Assembly: GCA_017417055.1 (NCBI GenBank)
Contig: JAFPZX010000200.1
Span: 20,087 to 84,086, forward strand
Source of the DNA: Anaerolineaceae bacterium
GTDB lineage: Bacteria; Chloroflexota; Anaerolineae; Anaerolineales; Anaerolineaceae
Length of the DNA: 64,000 bases
Direction of reading: 5' to 3'
Part shown: piece after piece, positions 18,674-27,735 of the stretch
How positions within the stretch are numbered: the first letter of the stretch is position 1
How the letters are laid out: every line of letters begins with the position of its first letter
The notes under the pieces: model-generated
Told to the model about the DNA's origin: nothing
The model's database searches: none
What the model saw: only the letters and a program-made list of their open reading frames with translations
Made by a program: the position numbers and the translations under genes

Positions 18674-19629
18674 AACATAAAGTTCTTGTAACTGCAATCG
18701 GGACTGTAACAGCAGCTTCTATTGTCAGTGAACTGAAAAAAAACGGAAGGTATTACATTCTCGGAGCGGACATCAATAATCGATATGAAATTGCCACTTC
18801 GCTGGATGTGGATGAATATTACAAGTTTCCGCTTGCTGTCAATGATGAATATCTGCCATTTGTAATTGATTTTTGCCGGGATCATCAGGTGGAATATTAT
18901 TTTGCCGTTATCGATAAAGAGGTTGTAAAGCTTGCGGAGAACAGAGAAAAATTTTCGGAAATCGGTACAAAGCTTTGTGTCGTAAACCGGGAGTTCGCAG
19001 AAATCTGCCATTACAAAGATGTTTTCAACAGTTGGATTTCTGAAAACATACCTTTCATAGGAATTAAATCATATAAGAATTACACAGATGCTGAACGAGC
19101 GTCTTTTCCGTTATTCATCAAACCGGTGGAAGGCGTCGGAAGTGCGGGATGTGTAAAAATCAATAATTCAGCGGAATTGAAGTCATTGGTTTATCCGGAT
19201 GATTTTGGAAAAAAGATACTGGTTCAGGAATTTATCACCGGTCAAAACATCACAGTGGATTGTGTCAGAAACCGCAAAACCGGTCAAAAAAATCAAATTC
19301 AGCGCCGTGAGCTGCTTCGTAATTCGCATGGCTGCGGAATTGCGGTTGAAATTATTCACGATGATAAGCTTTCAGAAATCTGCGATGAAATAATGGAAAA
19401 GCTTGATCTGAACGGTGTCTGCAATATGGAATTTTTTGAGACAGATTCCGGATACAAAATCATGGAGATTAATCCGCGGTTTTCTGCCGGGACGACTTAT
19501 TCCTGCATGGCCGGCGTCAATACGGTACAAGCTGCTATCGATATCGCTGATGGCCGTGAATGTACTTTCGGTGAGATCGCTGTAGGAGCGCACTTCGCGG
19601 AACGCTATGAAGCTTATCGTATGGACTAA
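18670..19629 (+). CDS. ATP-grasp ligase-like protein 1
   Basis: 319 residues. The N-terminal Rossmann-like pre-domain (KVLVTAIGTVTAASIVSELKK) and the ATP-grasp region (FPLFIKPVEGVGSAGCVKINN, about residues 140-160; EINPRFSAGTTYS, about 275-287) resemble the carbamoyl-phosphate synthase and PylC/D-Ala-ligase-like group. Such enzymes join a carboxylate to an amine or thiol through an acyl phosphate. In glycan loci they may add amino acids to amino sugars, which would suit the 3-amino sugar made upstream (inference). It overlaps the sugar transferase by four bases and is followed after nine bases by a second ATP-grasp gene. Confidence 0.82.
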   Translation: MKHKVLVTAIGTVTAASIVSELKKNGRYYILGADINNRYEIATSLDVDEYYKFPLAVNDEYLPFVIDFCRDHQVEYYFAVIDKEVVKLAENREKFSEIGTKLCVVNREFAEICHYKDVFNSWISENIPFIGIKSYKNYTDAERASFPLFIKPVEGVGSAGCVKINNSAELKSLVYPDDFGKKILVQEFITGQNITVDCVRNRKTGQKNQIQRRELLRNSHGCGIAVEIIHDDKLSEICDEIMEKLDLNGVCNMEFFETDSGYKIMEINPRFSAGTTYSCMAGVNTVQAAIDIADGRECTFGEIAVGAHFAERYEAYRMD

Positions 19630-19638
19630 TACAGAAAA

Positions 19639-20934
19639 ATGCTGATCAGAGGACTGAAGGGAAAAAAGATATTACTTGTCGGTGGGCTGAACAATACCGT
19701 CGATTTGATTGATCTGGCTCACCGCAACGGCGTAACAGTTGGTGTGGCTGATTATAACAAGGGGACACTTGCGAAAAGTCTTGCGGACTACGCTCACGAT
19801 GTAAGCGCCTATGATGAAGATGACATGGCAGAACTGTGCCTTTCAGAGCATTATGACGGCGTGATCACCGCATTCAATGAACGTCTCGGACCAATTGTCC
19901 GTAAATTAGCGGATCGTTTGGGTATGTATGCGCCTTTTACGGTGGAGCAGCTCCAAATGAGCACGAACAAGAAGTATTTCAAGCATACCTGTCAGAAATA
20001 CGGTGTACCGGTCCCGAAAGAATACATCATTCAATCAATTGAAGATATCTTTAAGCAGGATATTGCTTATCCGGTTATTATCAAACCGGTTGACGCGGCA
20101 AGCGCGGTCGGTGTTATTCCCTGTCGCGATTCAAAGGAATTGGAAGCCGGATATGAAATTGCAATGTCAAAATCGAAAGTCGGTGACGTGATCGTTGAGC
20201 AGTATCTGCCTTATGATGAGATCAACCTGACTTATATCGCCCAGGATGGTGACATTCAGCTGGCGGCGATCCATGACCGCTATTTCAACACCGAACAAAA
20301 AAGCGCGTCAAAAGCGCCTGATCTTTATATCTATCCCAGCCGCTATACGGATCTGATCCTTGAGAAATATAACGACAAGATCATAGCCATGCTGCAGGGG
20401 ATTGGAATCAAAAACGGTTCGCTTTTCATTCAGGCAATCGTGAAGGGTGAGGAGCTGTACTGTTATGAGGCCGGTATGCGGCTGAATGGCTGTAAGACGT
20501 ACCAGATCCTCGAAGTGGAAAATGGCTACAACACCTTTGAACATCTGATGGAACTGGCGCTGACCGGTTCCATGGGAGAAAAGGTGACCTTTGACCCACA
20601 TTTCAAACACTGGTACGCCACGCTGAATGTTCTCGGCAAACCGGGTGCCACGATCGCGGAAGTCCGCGGGGAAAAGGCTTTGAATTCCTACCCCTGGATG
20701 GTTCACATTGCCCGCCGGGATGGGGTAGGTCACACCATCCCCGCTGATTCTGCCGGTACCCTGGTGCAGGATACCACCCGCATCCATATTGCCGCTGATA
20801 CAAAAGAACAACTTATGGAACGCATCGACCGCACTAATGAGCTCTTTCAGCTTCTGGATGCAGATGGGAACAGCATTATTCTCCCGCCCCATGACACAAA
20901 AGAGGTTCTTGCGGGGTTGAATTACGAATTGTAA
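19639..20934 (+). CDS. ATP-grasp ligase-like protein 2
   Basis: 431 residues with a PurK/PurT-like arrangement: a nucleotide-like N-terminal domain (KILLVGGLNNTVDLIDLA), the ATP-grasp core (YPVIIKPVDAASAVGVIPCRD, about residues 143-163) and a metal-binding block (CYEAGMRLNGCKTYQILE, about 275-292). A C-terminal beta domain (HTIPADSAGTL...) follows. It is clearly different from the preceding ATP-grasp protein, so the pair is not a recent tandem duplication. It probably catalyses an ATP-dependent carboxylate ligation during sugar modification. Substrates are unknown. Its GC content is visibly higher than that of the downstream glycosyltransferases. Confidence 0.82.
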   Translation: MLIRGLKGKKILLVGGLNNTVDLIDLAHRNGVTVGVADYNKGTLAKSLADYAHDVSAYDEDDMAELCLSEHYDGVITAFNERLGPIVRKLADRLGMYAPFTVEQLQMSTNKKYFKHTCQKYGVPVPKEYIIQSIEDIFKQDIAYPVIIKPVDAASAVGVIPCRDSKELEAGYEIAMSKSKVGDVIVEQYLPYDEINLTYIAQDGDIQLAAIHDRYFNTEQKSASKAPDLYIYPSRYTDLILEKYNDKIIAMLQGIGIKNGSLFIQAIVKGEELYCYEAGMRLNGCKTYQILEVENGYNTFEHLMELALTGSMGEKVTFDPHFKHWYATLNVLGKPGATIAEVRGEKALNSYPWMVHIARRDGVGHTIPADSAGTLVQDTTRIHIAADTKEQLMERIDRTNELFQLLDADGNSIILPPHDTKEVLAGLNYEL

Positions 20935-20943
20935 AGAGTTTCA

Positions 20944-21834
20944 ATGAATATTTTGATTACCGGTTCGGATGGATTTCTTGGTTCAAAGATAACCCTCGCA
21001 ATTCAAGAGAATACTTCCTGGAATGTACTTGGCCTGACAAGGTCAAAGGATCTTGTGCAAAGTATGCAGAATCAAGATACAGGTATTGATCTTAGCCGCG
21101 TTCAGTATCTAACCAATGAAGAATTCTTACATTCACGTCAAGTTGATTGGGATTTATACGGGGCGGTTCATTTGGCCTTTTCTCGCCGTATGCAGCCGGC
21201 AGCAGATATTGCTTCCTCTATTAATTTTGCTGCTGCTGTTTTCCATAAGCTTGCGGATCTTCATACTGACCGTGTGATCAATATGTCTTCTCAGGGAATA
21301 TATGGAAATACACCGGAAATCAGAACAGAAGAAACGCTGCCGGCTCCGGAAACACATTATTCGATGGCAAAGTATGCCTCAGAAATTTTATTCAATGATA
21401 TTCTGCGGGATTGTCCGCATCACACAAATTTACGCCTTGATCCTGTTGCTCAAAGTCAAAATGTATTAAAAGGATTGATAAAATCTGCGAAAGAAGGTGT
21501 TATCAACCTGAAGGGTGGAAAACAGGTTTTTTCTTTTATTGATGCGGATGATGTGCCTTCTGCTGTTATTTCAATGCTTAAATCAAAAGGTGATTGGGAT
21601 CTTGTTTACAATGTCGGTTGGAACAGAAAACGATATACTTTGATTGAATTAGCAAATCTCATCGCAGATGAAACTGAAAATGTGGGGTATCAACGACCGG
21701 TAATCAATATCGAAAATGCAGAATTTTTTTTATGGTCAGGACTTGATTCTACAAAGTTCCAGAAAAAAACAGGATGGACACCGGTTACACAATTGTTTGA
21801 TACGGTTAAAAAAATGTTATTAGATTGTGGATGA
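20944..21834 (+). CDS. NAD-dependent epimerase/dehydratase family protein
   Basis: 296 residues, extended SDR type. The nucleotide-binding motif GSDGFLG is at residues 7-13, the catalytic Tyr139-x3-Lys143 in HYSMAKYASE, and NMSSQGIYG supplies the active-site serine. It is slightly short for the family. The product cannot be specified: it could be a 4-epimerase, a 4-reductase or a dehydratase. It starts nine bases after the ATP-grasp gene and is probably in the same operon. The 155 bases after it are AT-rich and hold no clear gene. Confidence 0.85.
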   Translation: MNILITGSDGFLGSKITLAIQENTSWNVLGLTRSKDLVQSMQNQDTGIDLSRVQYLTNEEFLHSRQVDWDLYGAVHLAFSRRMQPAADIASSINFAAAVFHKLADLHTDRVINMSSQGIYGNTPEIRTEETLPAPETHYSMAKYASEILFNDILRDCPHHTNLRLDPVAQSQNVLKGLIKSAKEGVINLKGGKQVFSFIDADDVPSAVISMLKSKGDWDLVYNVGWNRKRYTLIELANLIADETENVGYQRPVINIENAEFFLWSGLDSTKFQKKTGWTPVTQLFDTVKKMLLDCG

Positions 21835-21989
21835 AAACACCTCCGGTCAATTTGGAATTCAAGCAAGTTCTTTAATTGGAATTAAACCGGAACTAAGCAA
21901 AATTATTAAAAAAATGGATTTACTTCTTCCATTTTCTTTTGAAAGAAAATAGAGCTCGGTAATATGAATCAAATTCAGGTTTTAGTTAA

Positions 21990-23156
21990 ATGGACAGTAG
22001 TAAAACAATAAATATTTTACATGTGACCATTGGAGATGGAAACTATGGGGGTATCGCGAGTTTTCTGCATACGTTTTACAGTTATGTAGATCATCAACGG
22101 TTCCATTTTGATGTTTTATATTGCGGAGAAAATTCACTGAAAAGCAAAGAATCTGATCCTGTCTGGTCTGATTCAAAGATAGAAGCGTTACACATTTTAA
22201 AGAAAAATAATGGGATATCAGAATATATAAGGTTACTGCCAAAATTAAAGAAAAAACTGTATGAAAAAGATTATGATATCGTCCATGTTGAAAGCAATAA
22301 TCCGTTCCTGAATGCCTGCGTTTCAATTTTAGTAAATAATCAAATAGTTTATATTTCTCATTCACATAATTCTAAGCCGAATATCATTTCTGGATCAAAA
22401 GGAAATAGATTATTCAAAAAGACAATTTCCGGATTAATGAGAGTAATCATAAGAAAAAAGGCGGATGCGTTATTTGCCTGCTCAAAGGAGGCGGGATTAT
22501 ATTTATTTGGAGAAAAGGGGATAAGATCCAATAAGTTTTGTATTGTTCCCAATGCAATCGAAACCGGTAAATTTAAATTCAATAAAAACATACGACAAAA
22601 ATTAAGAAATAAAGAAAACTTCATTATTGGATTCGCAGGACGTTTGGAATTGCAAAAAAATCCGATTTTTGCTGTCAATGTTTTCTATGAAATCTTGAAA
22701 AAGAACCAAAATGCTGTTTTGTGGATCATCGGAGATGGTGACAAAAAGACTGCAATCGAAAAAAGAATAAAAGAATTTAAAATACAAGATAAAGTGTTCA
22801 TGTTGGGACAGAGAAATGACGTTTCTGATTTAATGCAGGCAATGGATATTCTTTTATTCCCTTCTTTTTATGAAGGTTTTGGTATTGTTGCTATTGAAGC
22901 GCAATGCTCCGGATTAAGAGTCGCTGCATCAGACAGTGTTCCCGATTCTGTAAATCTAACCGGTCTTGTTTCATTTTTACCATTATCAGAGTCACCGGAA
23001 TATTGGGCTGATTATATCATCAGCAATCAACTTATGGAAAAAAATCGCGAAGATATGTCAGAAATAATCAAGAACGCAGGCTACGATATCAAAATTGCTG
23101 CGGAAAAACTTGAAGATCAATACATGATGCTGCTGCGGGAAAAGCACAAATCGTAA
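21990..23156 (+). CDS. GT4 family glycosyltransferase
   Basis: 388 residues, GT-B fold. The N-terminal glycine-rich loop is DGNYGGIASFL. The donor-binding E-x7-E motif is in PSFYEGFGIVAIEAQ (about residues 290-304), preceded by GFAGRLELQKN and DLMQAMDILLFPS. It transfers a sugar, with retention, from a nucleotide sugar to the lipid-linked repeat unit at the cytoplasmic face. It is markedly AT-rich (many AAA, ATA and TTA codons) compared with the 16.7-20.9 kb genes, suggesting a separate origin. The ribosome-binding site is weak. Confidence 0.9.
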   Translation: MDSSKTINILHVTIGDGNYGGIASFLHTFYSYVDHQRFHFDVLYCGENSLKSKESDPVWSDSKIEALHILKKNNGISEYIRLLPKLKKKLYEKDYDIVHVESNNPFLNACVSILVNNQIVYISHSHNSKPNIISGSKGNRLFKKTISGLMRVIIRKKADALFACSKEAGLYLFGEKGIRSNKFCIVPNAIETGKFKFNKNIRQKLRNKENFIIGFAGRLELQKNPIFAVNVFYEILKKNQNAVLWIIGDGDKKTAIEKRIKEFKIQDKVFMLGQRNDVSDLMQAMDILLFPSFYEGFGIVAIEAQCSGLRVAASDSVPDSVNLTGLVSFLPLSESPEYWADYIISNQLMEKNREDMSEIIKNAGYDIKIAAEKLEDQYMMLLREKHKS

Positions 23157-23252
23157 CTGTTCAGAACTTGAGTGACGCAACACCAGTACAGTTTTCTTGG
23201 GTGGATTTCACCACAATAAAAAAGCTGTCCGGTATGTGCTCCGTTCTGAATA
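23153..23252. repeat. Dispersed palindromic repeat, family 3, copy 1
   Basis: An imperfect palindrome with ends GTAACTGTTCAG and TTCTGAATA. TTCAGAAC pairs with GTTCTGAA on the outside; inner pairings include ACAG/CTGT and TTTT/AAAA. The same ends occur at 30968-31057, and the inner part resembles 28818-28886. It begins at the stop codon of the GT4 gene. Confidence 0.7.
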
Positions 23253-23273
23253 GATACATTAATAATATTTTTG

Positions 23274-24479
23274 ATGTTTATTACAATTACGAGAGGGTTT
23301 GAGGATAATTCATTGGAAAAAAAATTTTTTATATTTAAATATTTTTGCATAAAGATCCTGCGGTTGTTTTCAAAATTATCTTTCCTGATTCCTTTACGAA
23401 ACAATCAGATTTTGCTGATTGCTTACAACGGGAAGGAGTATTCTGACAGCCCCAGGTATATTTCTGATTACATTCAAAAGCGGGATCAGAAAAACGATTT
23501 TATTATGTACTGGGCTGTAAAAGAACCTGAAAGATATAAAAATATGGAAACAAAAAACCTCAGGTTCATCGAATATAGAAGTTTGCGTTTCGCGTTGGAA
23601 CATATGCGTTCAAAATTTATCATAACAAACATAAGCCCGATGAAAGCAATAGCGGGGCGTAAAGGGCAGGAAATTATCAGTACCTGGCATGGCGGCGGCG
23701 CTTATAAAAAGGTAGGTATGGCGCAATATCATCAATCGAAAGCTCGGCTTTCAATTGTTCGAATGACGATGAAGGATTCAACATTGGTACTAAGCAGCAG
23801 TAAGGCGTTTACGGACGTTTGTATCCATGACGCGTTTCATTATGAAGGTGCTGTCCTGAATGCAGGGTTACCGAGAAATGATATTCTTTTCAAGTCCGAT
23901 GTTCATTATGGAATCAAAGAAAAAGTAAAAAATTTTTTTTCGCTTCCTTCAGCTATGCATATTGTTTTATATGCTCCTACCTATAGACGATCCGAATTAA
24001 ATTGGGCTGAAAAAATAGATTTTAAAGAATTGCTGAATTCGCTTCAAAATAGATTTTCCGGTGACTGGATCATCCTTTATCGCGCTCATAACATGATGAA
24101 TCGGGATGACATGGTTTTGCGGAACAATTCCCTTTTAGATGCAACTGATTACCCGGATATGCAGGAATTACTGATTGCGGCGGATGTTTTGATCACGGAT
24201 TATTCTTCTTCTATCTGGGATTATTCGTTACTGAAAAAACCCGGTTTCCTATTTGTTCCGGACTTAGAATACTACGAGGAAAATAACGGACTTTGTACAC
24301 CGATCGAAAAGTGGGGATTTGCGGTTTGCAAAACCAATGAAGAGCTGAAACAAAAAATCCATGATTATGATCAGAAGGAGCAAATCCGGGCTATTAGCGA
24401 AAACCATAAATTGTTTCATAGTTATGAAACCGGAAAAGCCTGTGAGTATGTTTATGATTACATCATAAGCAAAATCTAA
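23274..24479 (+). CDS. CDP-glycerol/polyol-phosphate transferase (TagB/TagF family)
   Basis: About 401 residues, PF04464-type. Characteristic blocks are IISTWHGGGAYKKVG (about residue 130), LNAGLPRNDILF, VLYAPTYRRSE, YRAHNMM and the C-terminal ADVLITDYSSSIWDYSLLKKPGFLFVPD. Members move glycerol phosphate or ribitol phosphate from a CDP-polyol to a growing chain. The next gene encodes a CDP-polyol-forming type of cytidylyltransferase, so the polymer probably carries a polyol phosphate. ATG 23274 lacks a ribosome-binding site. TTG 23313, with GAGG eight bases upstream, is a good alternative start and would remove 13 residues. Confidence 0.85.
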   Translation: MFITITRGFEDNSLEKKFFIFKYFCIKILRLFSKLSFLIPLRNNQILLIAYNGKEYSDSPRYISDYIQKRDQKNDFIMYWAVKEPERYKNMETKNLRFIEYRSLRFALEHMRSKFIITNISPMKAIAGRKGQEIISTWHGGGAYKKVGMAQYHQSKARLSIVRMTMKDSTLVLSSSKAFTDVCIHDAFHYEGAVLNAGLPRNDILFKSDVHYGIKEKVKNFFSLPSAMHIVLYAPTYRRSELNWAEKIDFKELLNSLQNRFSGDWIILYRAHNMMNRDDMVLRNNSLLDATDYPDMQELLIAADVLITDYSSSIWDYSLLKKPGFLFVPDLEYYEENNGLCTPIEKWGFAVCKTNEELKQKIHDYDQKEQIRAISENHKLFHSYETGKACEYVYDYIISKI

Positions 24480-24528
24480 TCAGTCCATATAGATAATTTA
24501 AAAATGTAAGTATTTAGAATTCAACAAC

Positions 24529-24592
24529 GCCCATGAGGACAGGCACGCTTGTGTCGGCTTTACGACACAAGGTGCCAGTCCCCAAGTGCTCC
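24529..24592. repeat. Dispersed palindromic repeat, family 2, copy 2
   Basis: The core CGACACAAGGTGCC at its right and GGCACgCTTGTGTCG at its left pair across a short loop. Outer arms GAGGACAGGC and a TCCCC block also pair. The reverse complement closely matches 7867-7928. It lies between the TagF-like gene and the cytidylyltransferase gene. Confidence 0.75.
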
Positions 24593-24606
24593 TTTCTGAT
24601 AAATAA

Positions 24607-25350
24607 ATGAGAAAACAAAAAAATATGAATATCGCCATTATATTCGCAGGTGGGGTTGGACAACGGATGAACGCAAAGGCCTTGCCGAAGCAGTTTCTGG
24701 AAGTGCATGGCAAGCCGGTTATCATTTACACGCTGGAACACTTCGAAAGCCATCCGGATATTGACCACATCATTGTGGTCTGCGTAGAAGGATGGATCGA
24801 CTACCTGCAATCCCTGCTGAAAAAATTTTATATCACCAAAGTTTCCGCGATCGTCCCCGGCGGTGATACCGGACAACATTCTATTCGCAATGGAATCTAT
24901 AAAGCGGCTGAATTGTATCCGGAAGACAGTATCGTCCTCATCCACGACGGAGTACGTCCGCTCATCACTGCACAGATCATCACTGATTGTATTGACACTG
25001 TAAAAAAGCATGGCAATGCGATCACTGTCTCGCGCGCTATCGAAACGATCGTCATTTCTTCCACGGATCAGCGTGAAGATGTCGCGGATGTTGTTGACCG
25101 TTCCCGCTGCATGATGGCACGCGCCCCGCAGTGTTTTGTCCTGCGTGATATTTATGCCGCGCACAAAAAGATGGATGAGACCGGGTATACCAATATCATT
25201 GATTCAGCCATGCTGATGCGGGAATTCGGAATGACACTGCATACGGTGGAAGGAGTGCCCGAGAATATAAAAATCACCACACCGGCTGATTTTTATATGT
25301 TCCGTGCACTTCTTGACGCACGGGAAAATTCTCAAATTATCGGTATGTAA
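24607..25350 (+). CDS. IspD/TarI-family polyol-phosphate cytidylyltransferase
   Basis: 247 residues. The nucleotide-binding N-terminus AIIFAGGVGQRM...LPKQFLEVHGKPV, the ILIHDGVRP-type motif (VLIHDGVRPLI, about residues 116-126) and MARAPQCFVL are typical. It activates a polyol phosphate with CTP. The context argues for TarI/Abp1-like CDP-ribitol or CDP-arabinitol synthesis rather than isoprenoid biosynthesis: a TagF-like transferase lies upstream and an epimerase-family oxidoreductase follows directly. ATG 24607 or ATG 24625 may be the start; neither has a good ribosome-binding site. Confidence 0.85.
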   Translation: MRKQKNMNIAIIFAGGVGQRMNAKALPKQFLEVHGKPVIIYTLEHFESHPDIDHIIVVCVEGWIDYLQSLLKKFYITKVSAIVPGGDTGQHSIRNGIYKAAELYPEDSIVLIHDGVRPLITAQIITDCIDTVKKHGNAITVSRAIETIVISSTDQREDVADVVDRSRCMMARAPQCFVLRDIYAAHKKMDETGYTNIIDSAMLMREFGMTLHTVEGVPENIKITTPADFYMFRALLDARENSQIIGM

Positions 25351-25390
25351 TAGTAAAAAATTCATAACAGTTATAAGGTTGAAGAGCAAA

Positions 25391-26452
25391 ATGCCAATTA
25401 ATCAGGTATTGGAAGAAGATTTAAAACAAACAGTTCACAGCGCTATTCCCTGGGAGAGCTTGAAATCCGGCAGGTTTTTAATTACAGGAGCCACCGGCTT
25501 GGTCGGATCGATGCTGGTAAAAACCCTGCTTTACGGTAATAAAGAAAAAAATCTGGACATAAGTGTTTATGCCGTCGTTCGCAGCCGAGAAAAGGCGAAT
25601 GATATTTATAAAGATTTTCTTCCGGATCCCGCTTTGAGGTTTATTAATGTTGACCTGACAATTGATGATCTGGCAGTCGATGAACCCATTGATTATATCA
25701 TCCATACAGCCGCTGTTACCAAATCAAAAACAATGGTTGAAAAACCGGTCGAGACGATTCAAACAGCTGTTTTCGGGACCATCAAAACACTCGAACTGGC
25801 AAGGGTAAAAAAGGTTAAATCGTATGTCTATATCTCCTCCATGGAAATGTATGGCATATTTGCGGATTCAAGCAAGATGACCACGGAAGATGACCTTGGA
25901 TATATAAATCCATTGGCAGTAAGAAGCAATTATCCGGAAAGCAAGCGAATGTGTGAAAATATATGTATTTCGTATCTAAGCGAATATCAGGTTCCTGTGA
26001 AAATTGCCCGCCTTGCTCAAACATTCGGAGCAGGGATTCTTCCGGATGAAAACAGAATTTTCGCTCAATTTGCCCGCAGTGTTTTGTCTCAAAAAGATAT
26101 CGTCCTGCACACAAAAGGGCTTTCAGAAGGCAATTATTGTTATCTCAGCGAGACCATAGAAGGAATTCTCCTTTTGTTGATAAAAGGGGAAACCGGTGAG
26201 GCTTATAATATTGTCAATGAAAATTGCCACACAACAATAGCGCAAATGGCTGAAATGATTGCCAATGAGATAGCCTGCGGTAAAATCAAGGTGGTCTTCG
26301 ATATTCCACAAAAAAATATTTATGGTTATGCATCTGATACGCATATGAAGTTATCTTCGGAACAAATGAAAAACCTGGGATGGCAGCCAAAGATTGATTT
26401 GAAAGAATCCTATCTGCGTTTGATTAAATTTTTAAAAATAGAAGAAAGATAA
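25391..26452 (+). CDS. NAD-dependent epimerase/reductase, possibly polyol-phosphate forming
   Basis: 353 residues from ATG 25391, after an AAGG...GAAGAG region. Longer in-frame starts overlap the previous gene and read as non-conserved. The Rossmann motif GATGLVGS is near residue 32, the YISSMEMYG serine block near 150 and YPESKRMCE (Tyr-x3-Lys) near 185. IspD-like enzymes paired with an NAD-dependent epimerase-family protein occur in pneumococcal CDP-arabinitol pathways (Abp1/Abp2). By analogy this enzyme may reduce a ketose phosphate to the polyol phosphate used by the preceding cytidylyltransferase. A plain nucleotide-sugar epimerase is the alternative. Confidence 0.8.
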   Translation: MPINQVLEEDLKQTVHSAIPWESLKSGRFLITGATGLVGSMLVKTLLYGNKEKNLDISVYAVVRSREKANDIYKDFLPDPALRFINVDLTIDDLAVDEPIDYIIHTAAVTKSKTMVEKPVETIQTAVFGTIKTLELARVKKVKSYVYISSMEMYGIFADSSKMTTEDDLGYINPLAVRSNYPESKRMCENICISYLSEYQVPVKIARLAQTFGAGILPDENRIFAQFARSVLSQKDIVLHTKGLSEGNYCYLSETIEGILLLLIKGETGEAYNIVNENCHTTIAQMAEMIANEIACGKIKVVFDIPQKNIYGYASDTHMKLSSEQMKNLGWQPKIDLKESYLRLIKFLKIEER

Positions 26453-26464
26453 TCCGGAATCGAA

Positions 26465-27634
26465 ATGAATATTGGAATTTTCTCATTAGAAACAATCAAT
26501 AACGCCGGGGATGAAATCCTTGGTGAAACAACGCAATGGCTTGTGCATCAAAATGCTGATAAAGTAAACGTCAGGAGAATTCAGTTTTCTCCTGATAAAC
26601 ATTTGTTAATTGGAGAATATCCTGTTCAGCTTTTCTTTTGTAAAATCATCCGTATATTTGCAGATATTTTTCCGCAGGGAAATTTCAAATATAAACTGCT
26701 CAATGCCGCCTACAAAATTAAATTATCACGTTATTATCATGATGAGATGAAACAATTGGATGGCGTCATCACAGCAATCGGAATGTTGAAGTTTACTACA
26801 CAGAATTTCAGTTATCTGTATGATTTGCTGCTAAAGGAAGCCGGTAAGCTCCAGCTTCCGGTCATGATCAGCGCTGCCAGTATCGCAGAGAAAAATGATG
26901 AAGATTGGCGTTGTGAACAATTAAAAGAGGTTGTTAAAAGTCCATCTTTGAAAATCATAACAACAAGAGATGGCCGGCAGGGTCTGGACCGGCTCAAGAA
27001 AGAATACCCGGTTCGTTCAGATGTTTTTTGTGATTATGCCGGAGATCCCGCCTTGTGGATACCAGACGCTTACAATGTAAGAAAAGCTGCAGGGAAACAC
27101 TGTATCGGAATTAATCTCATTCGGAGTGATATTTATTTATCTTATGGCGGCCATACTTCTGAAGATGAGTTGATGGAATTTTATGAAAATTTGATTTCGA
27201 ATTTGTTACAGAAAAATGAGCCATTTAAATTATTTTGCAATGGCATAACCTCTGATTACGAGGTAGGAAAGAAATTATTACAAAGGTTGAGCCTTTCGGA
27301 TGATTATTTATGTCCAAAACCATAAAATTCGAAACAATTTTTTTCTGAAATTTCCCAATTCGATATTGTTTTTGGTGCACGATTGCATGCATGCCTTACA
27401 AGTTATGCTTTGGATATACCGGTTGTTGGGTTATTATGGGACGATAAATTACGTTTTTTTTCTGATAATGCCGGTATCAAAAATTATTTTCTGGAAGAAA
27501 ATCAACTAATTGGCGAAAAGGCTGCTGAACTGCTCATCAACAGCAGAAAATATGATTATGACCATAACATCAGAGATCATTATAAAAATCGCACAAAAGA
27601 AAGTATTGGAAAATTTCTCAACGAATATCTGTAA
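26465..27634 (+). pseudogene. Polysaccharide pyruvyl transferase, interrupted by an in-frame TAA
   Basis: The frame from ATG 26465 encodes a PF04230-type enzyme that would transfer pyruvate from PEP to a sugar. Its N-terminus reads FSLETINNAGDEILGE, and CDYAGDPALWIPD follows later. After 286 codons it meets TAA at 27323-27325. The same frame then continues without a gap and restores the conserved C-terminal block SQFDIVFGARLHACLTSYALDIPVVGL up to the stop at 27632-27634. So one nonsense codon, not a frameshift, breaks a 389-codon gene. It could be a real inactivating mutation, a sequencing or assembly error, or a phase-locked variant. The N-terminal piece alone lacks the donor-binding region and should be inactive. 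Confidence 0.8.
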
Positions 27635-27735
27635 TTTTACTTCTGGTAAAAATGTATCAGATTAATAAAAAAACGTCAACGGAAGCGAAAGCAGCTGGAT
27701 TTATATCTGAGCTTTTTTATCAATGAGGCATATTC

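Noticed and set aside
24607-25350. Isoprenoid-pathway IspD
   Set aside because: Possible by sequence, but the position between a TagF-like transferase and an epimerase-type reductase inside a glycan locus makes a polyol-phosphate role more likely.
27383-27634. A separate 83-codon gene after the pyruvyl transferase
   Set aside because: It lies in the same reading frame as the upstream gene and encodes the missing C-terminal part of the same family, so it is the second piece of one broken gene.
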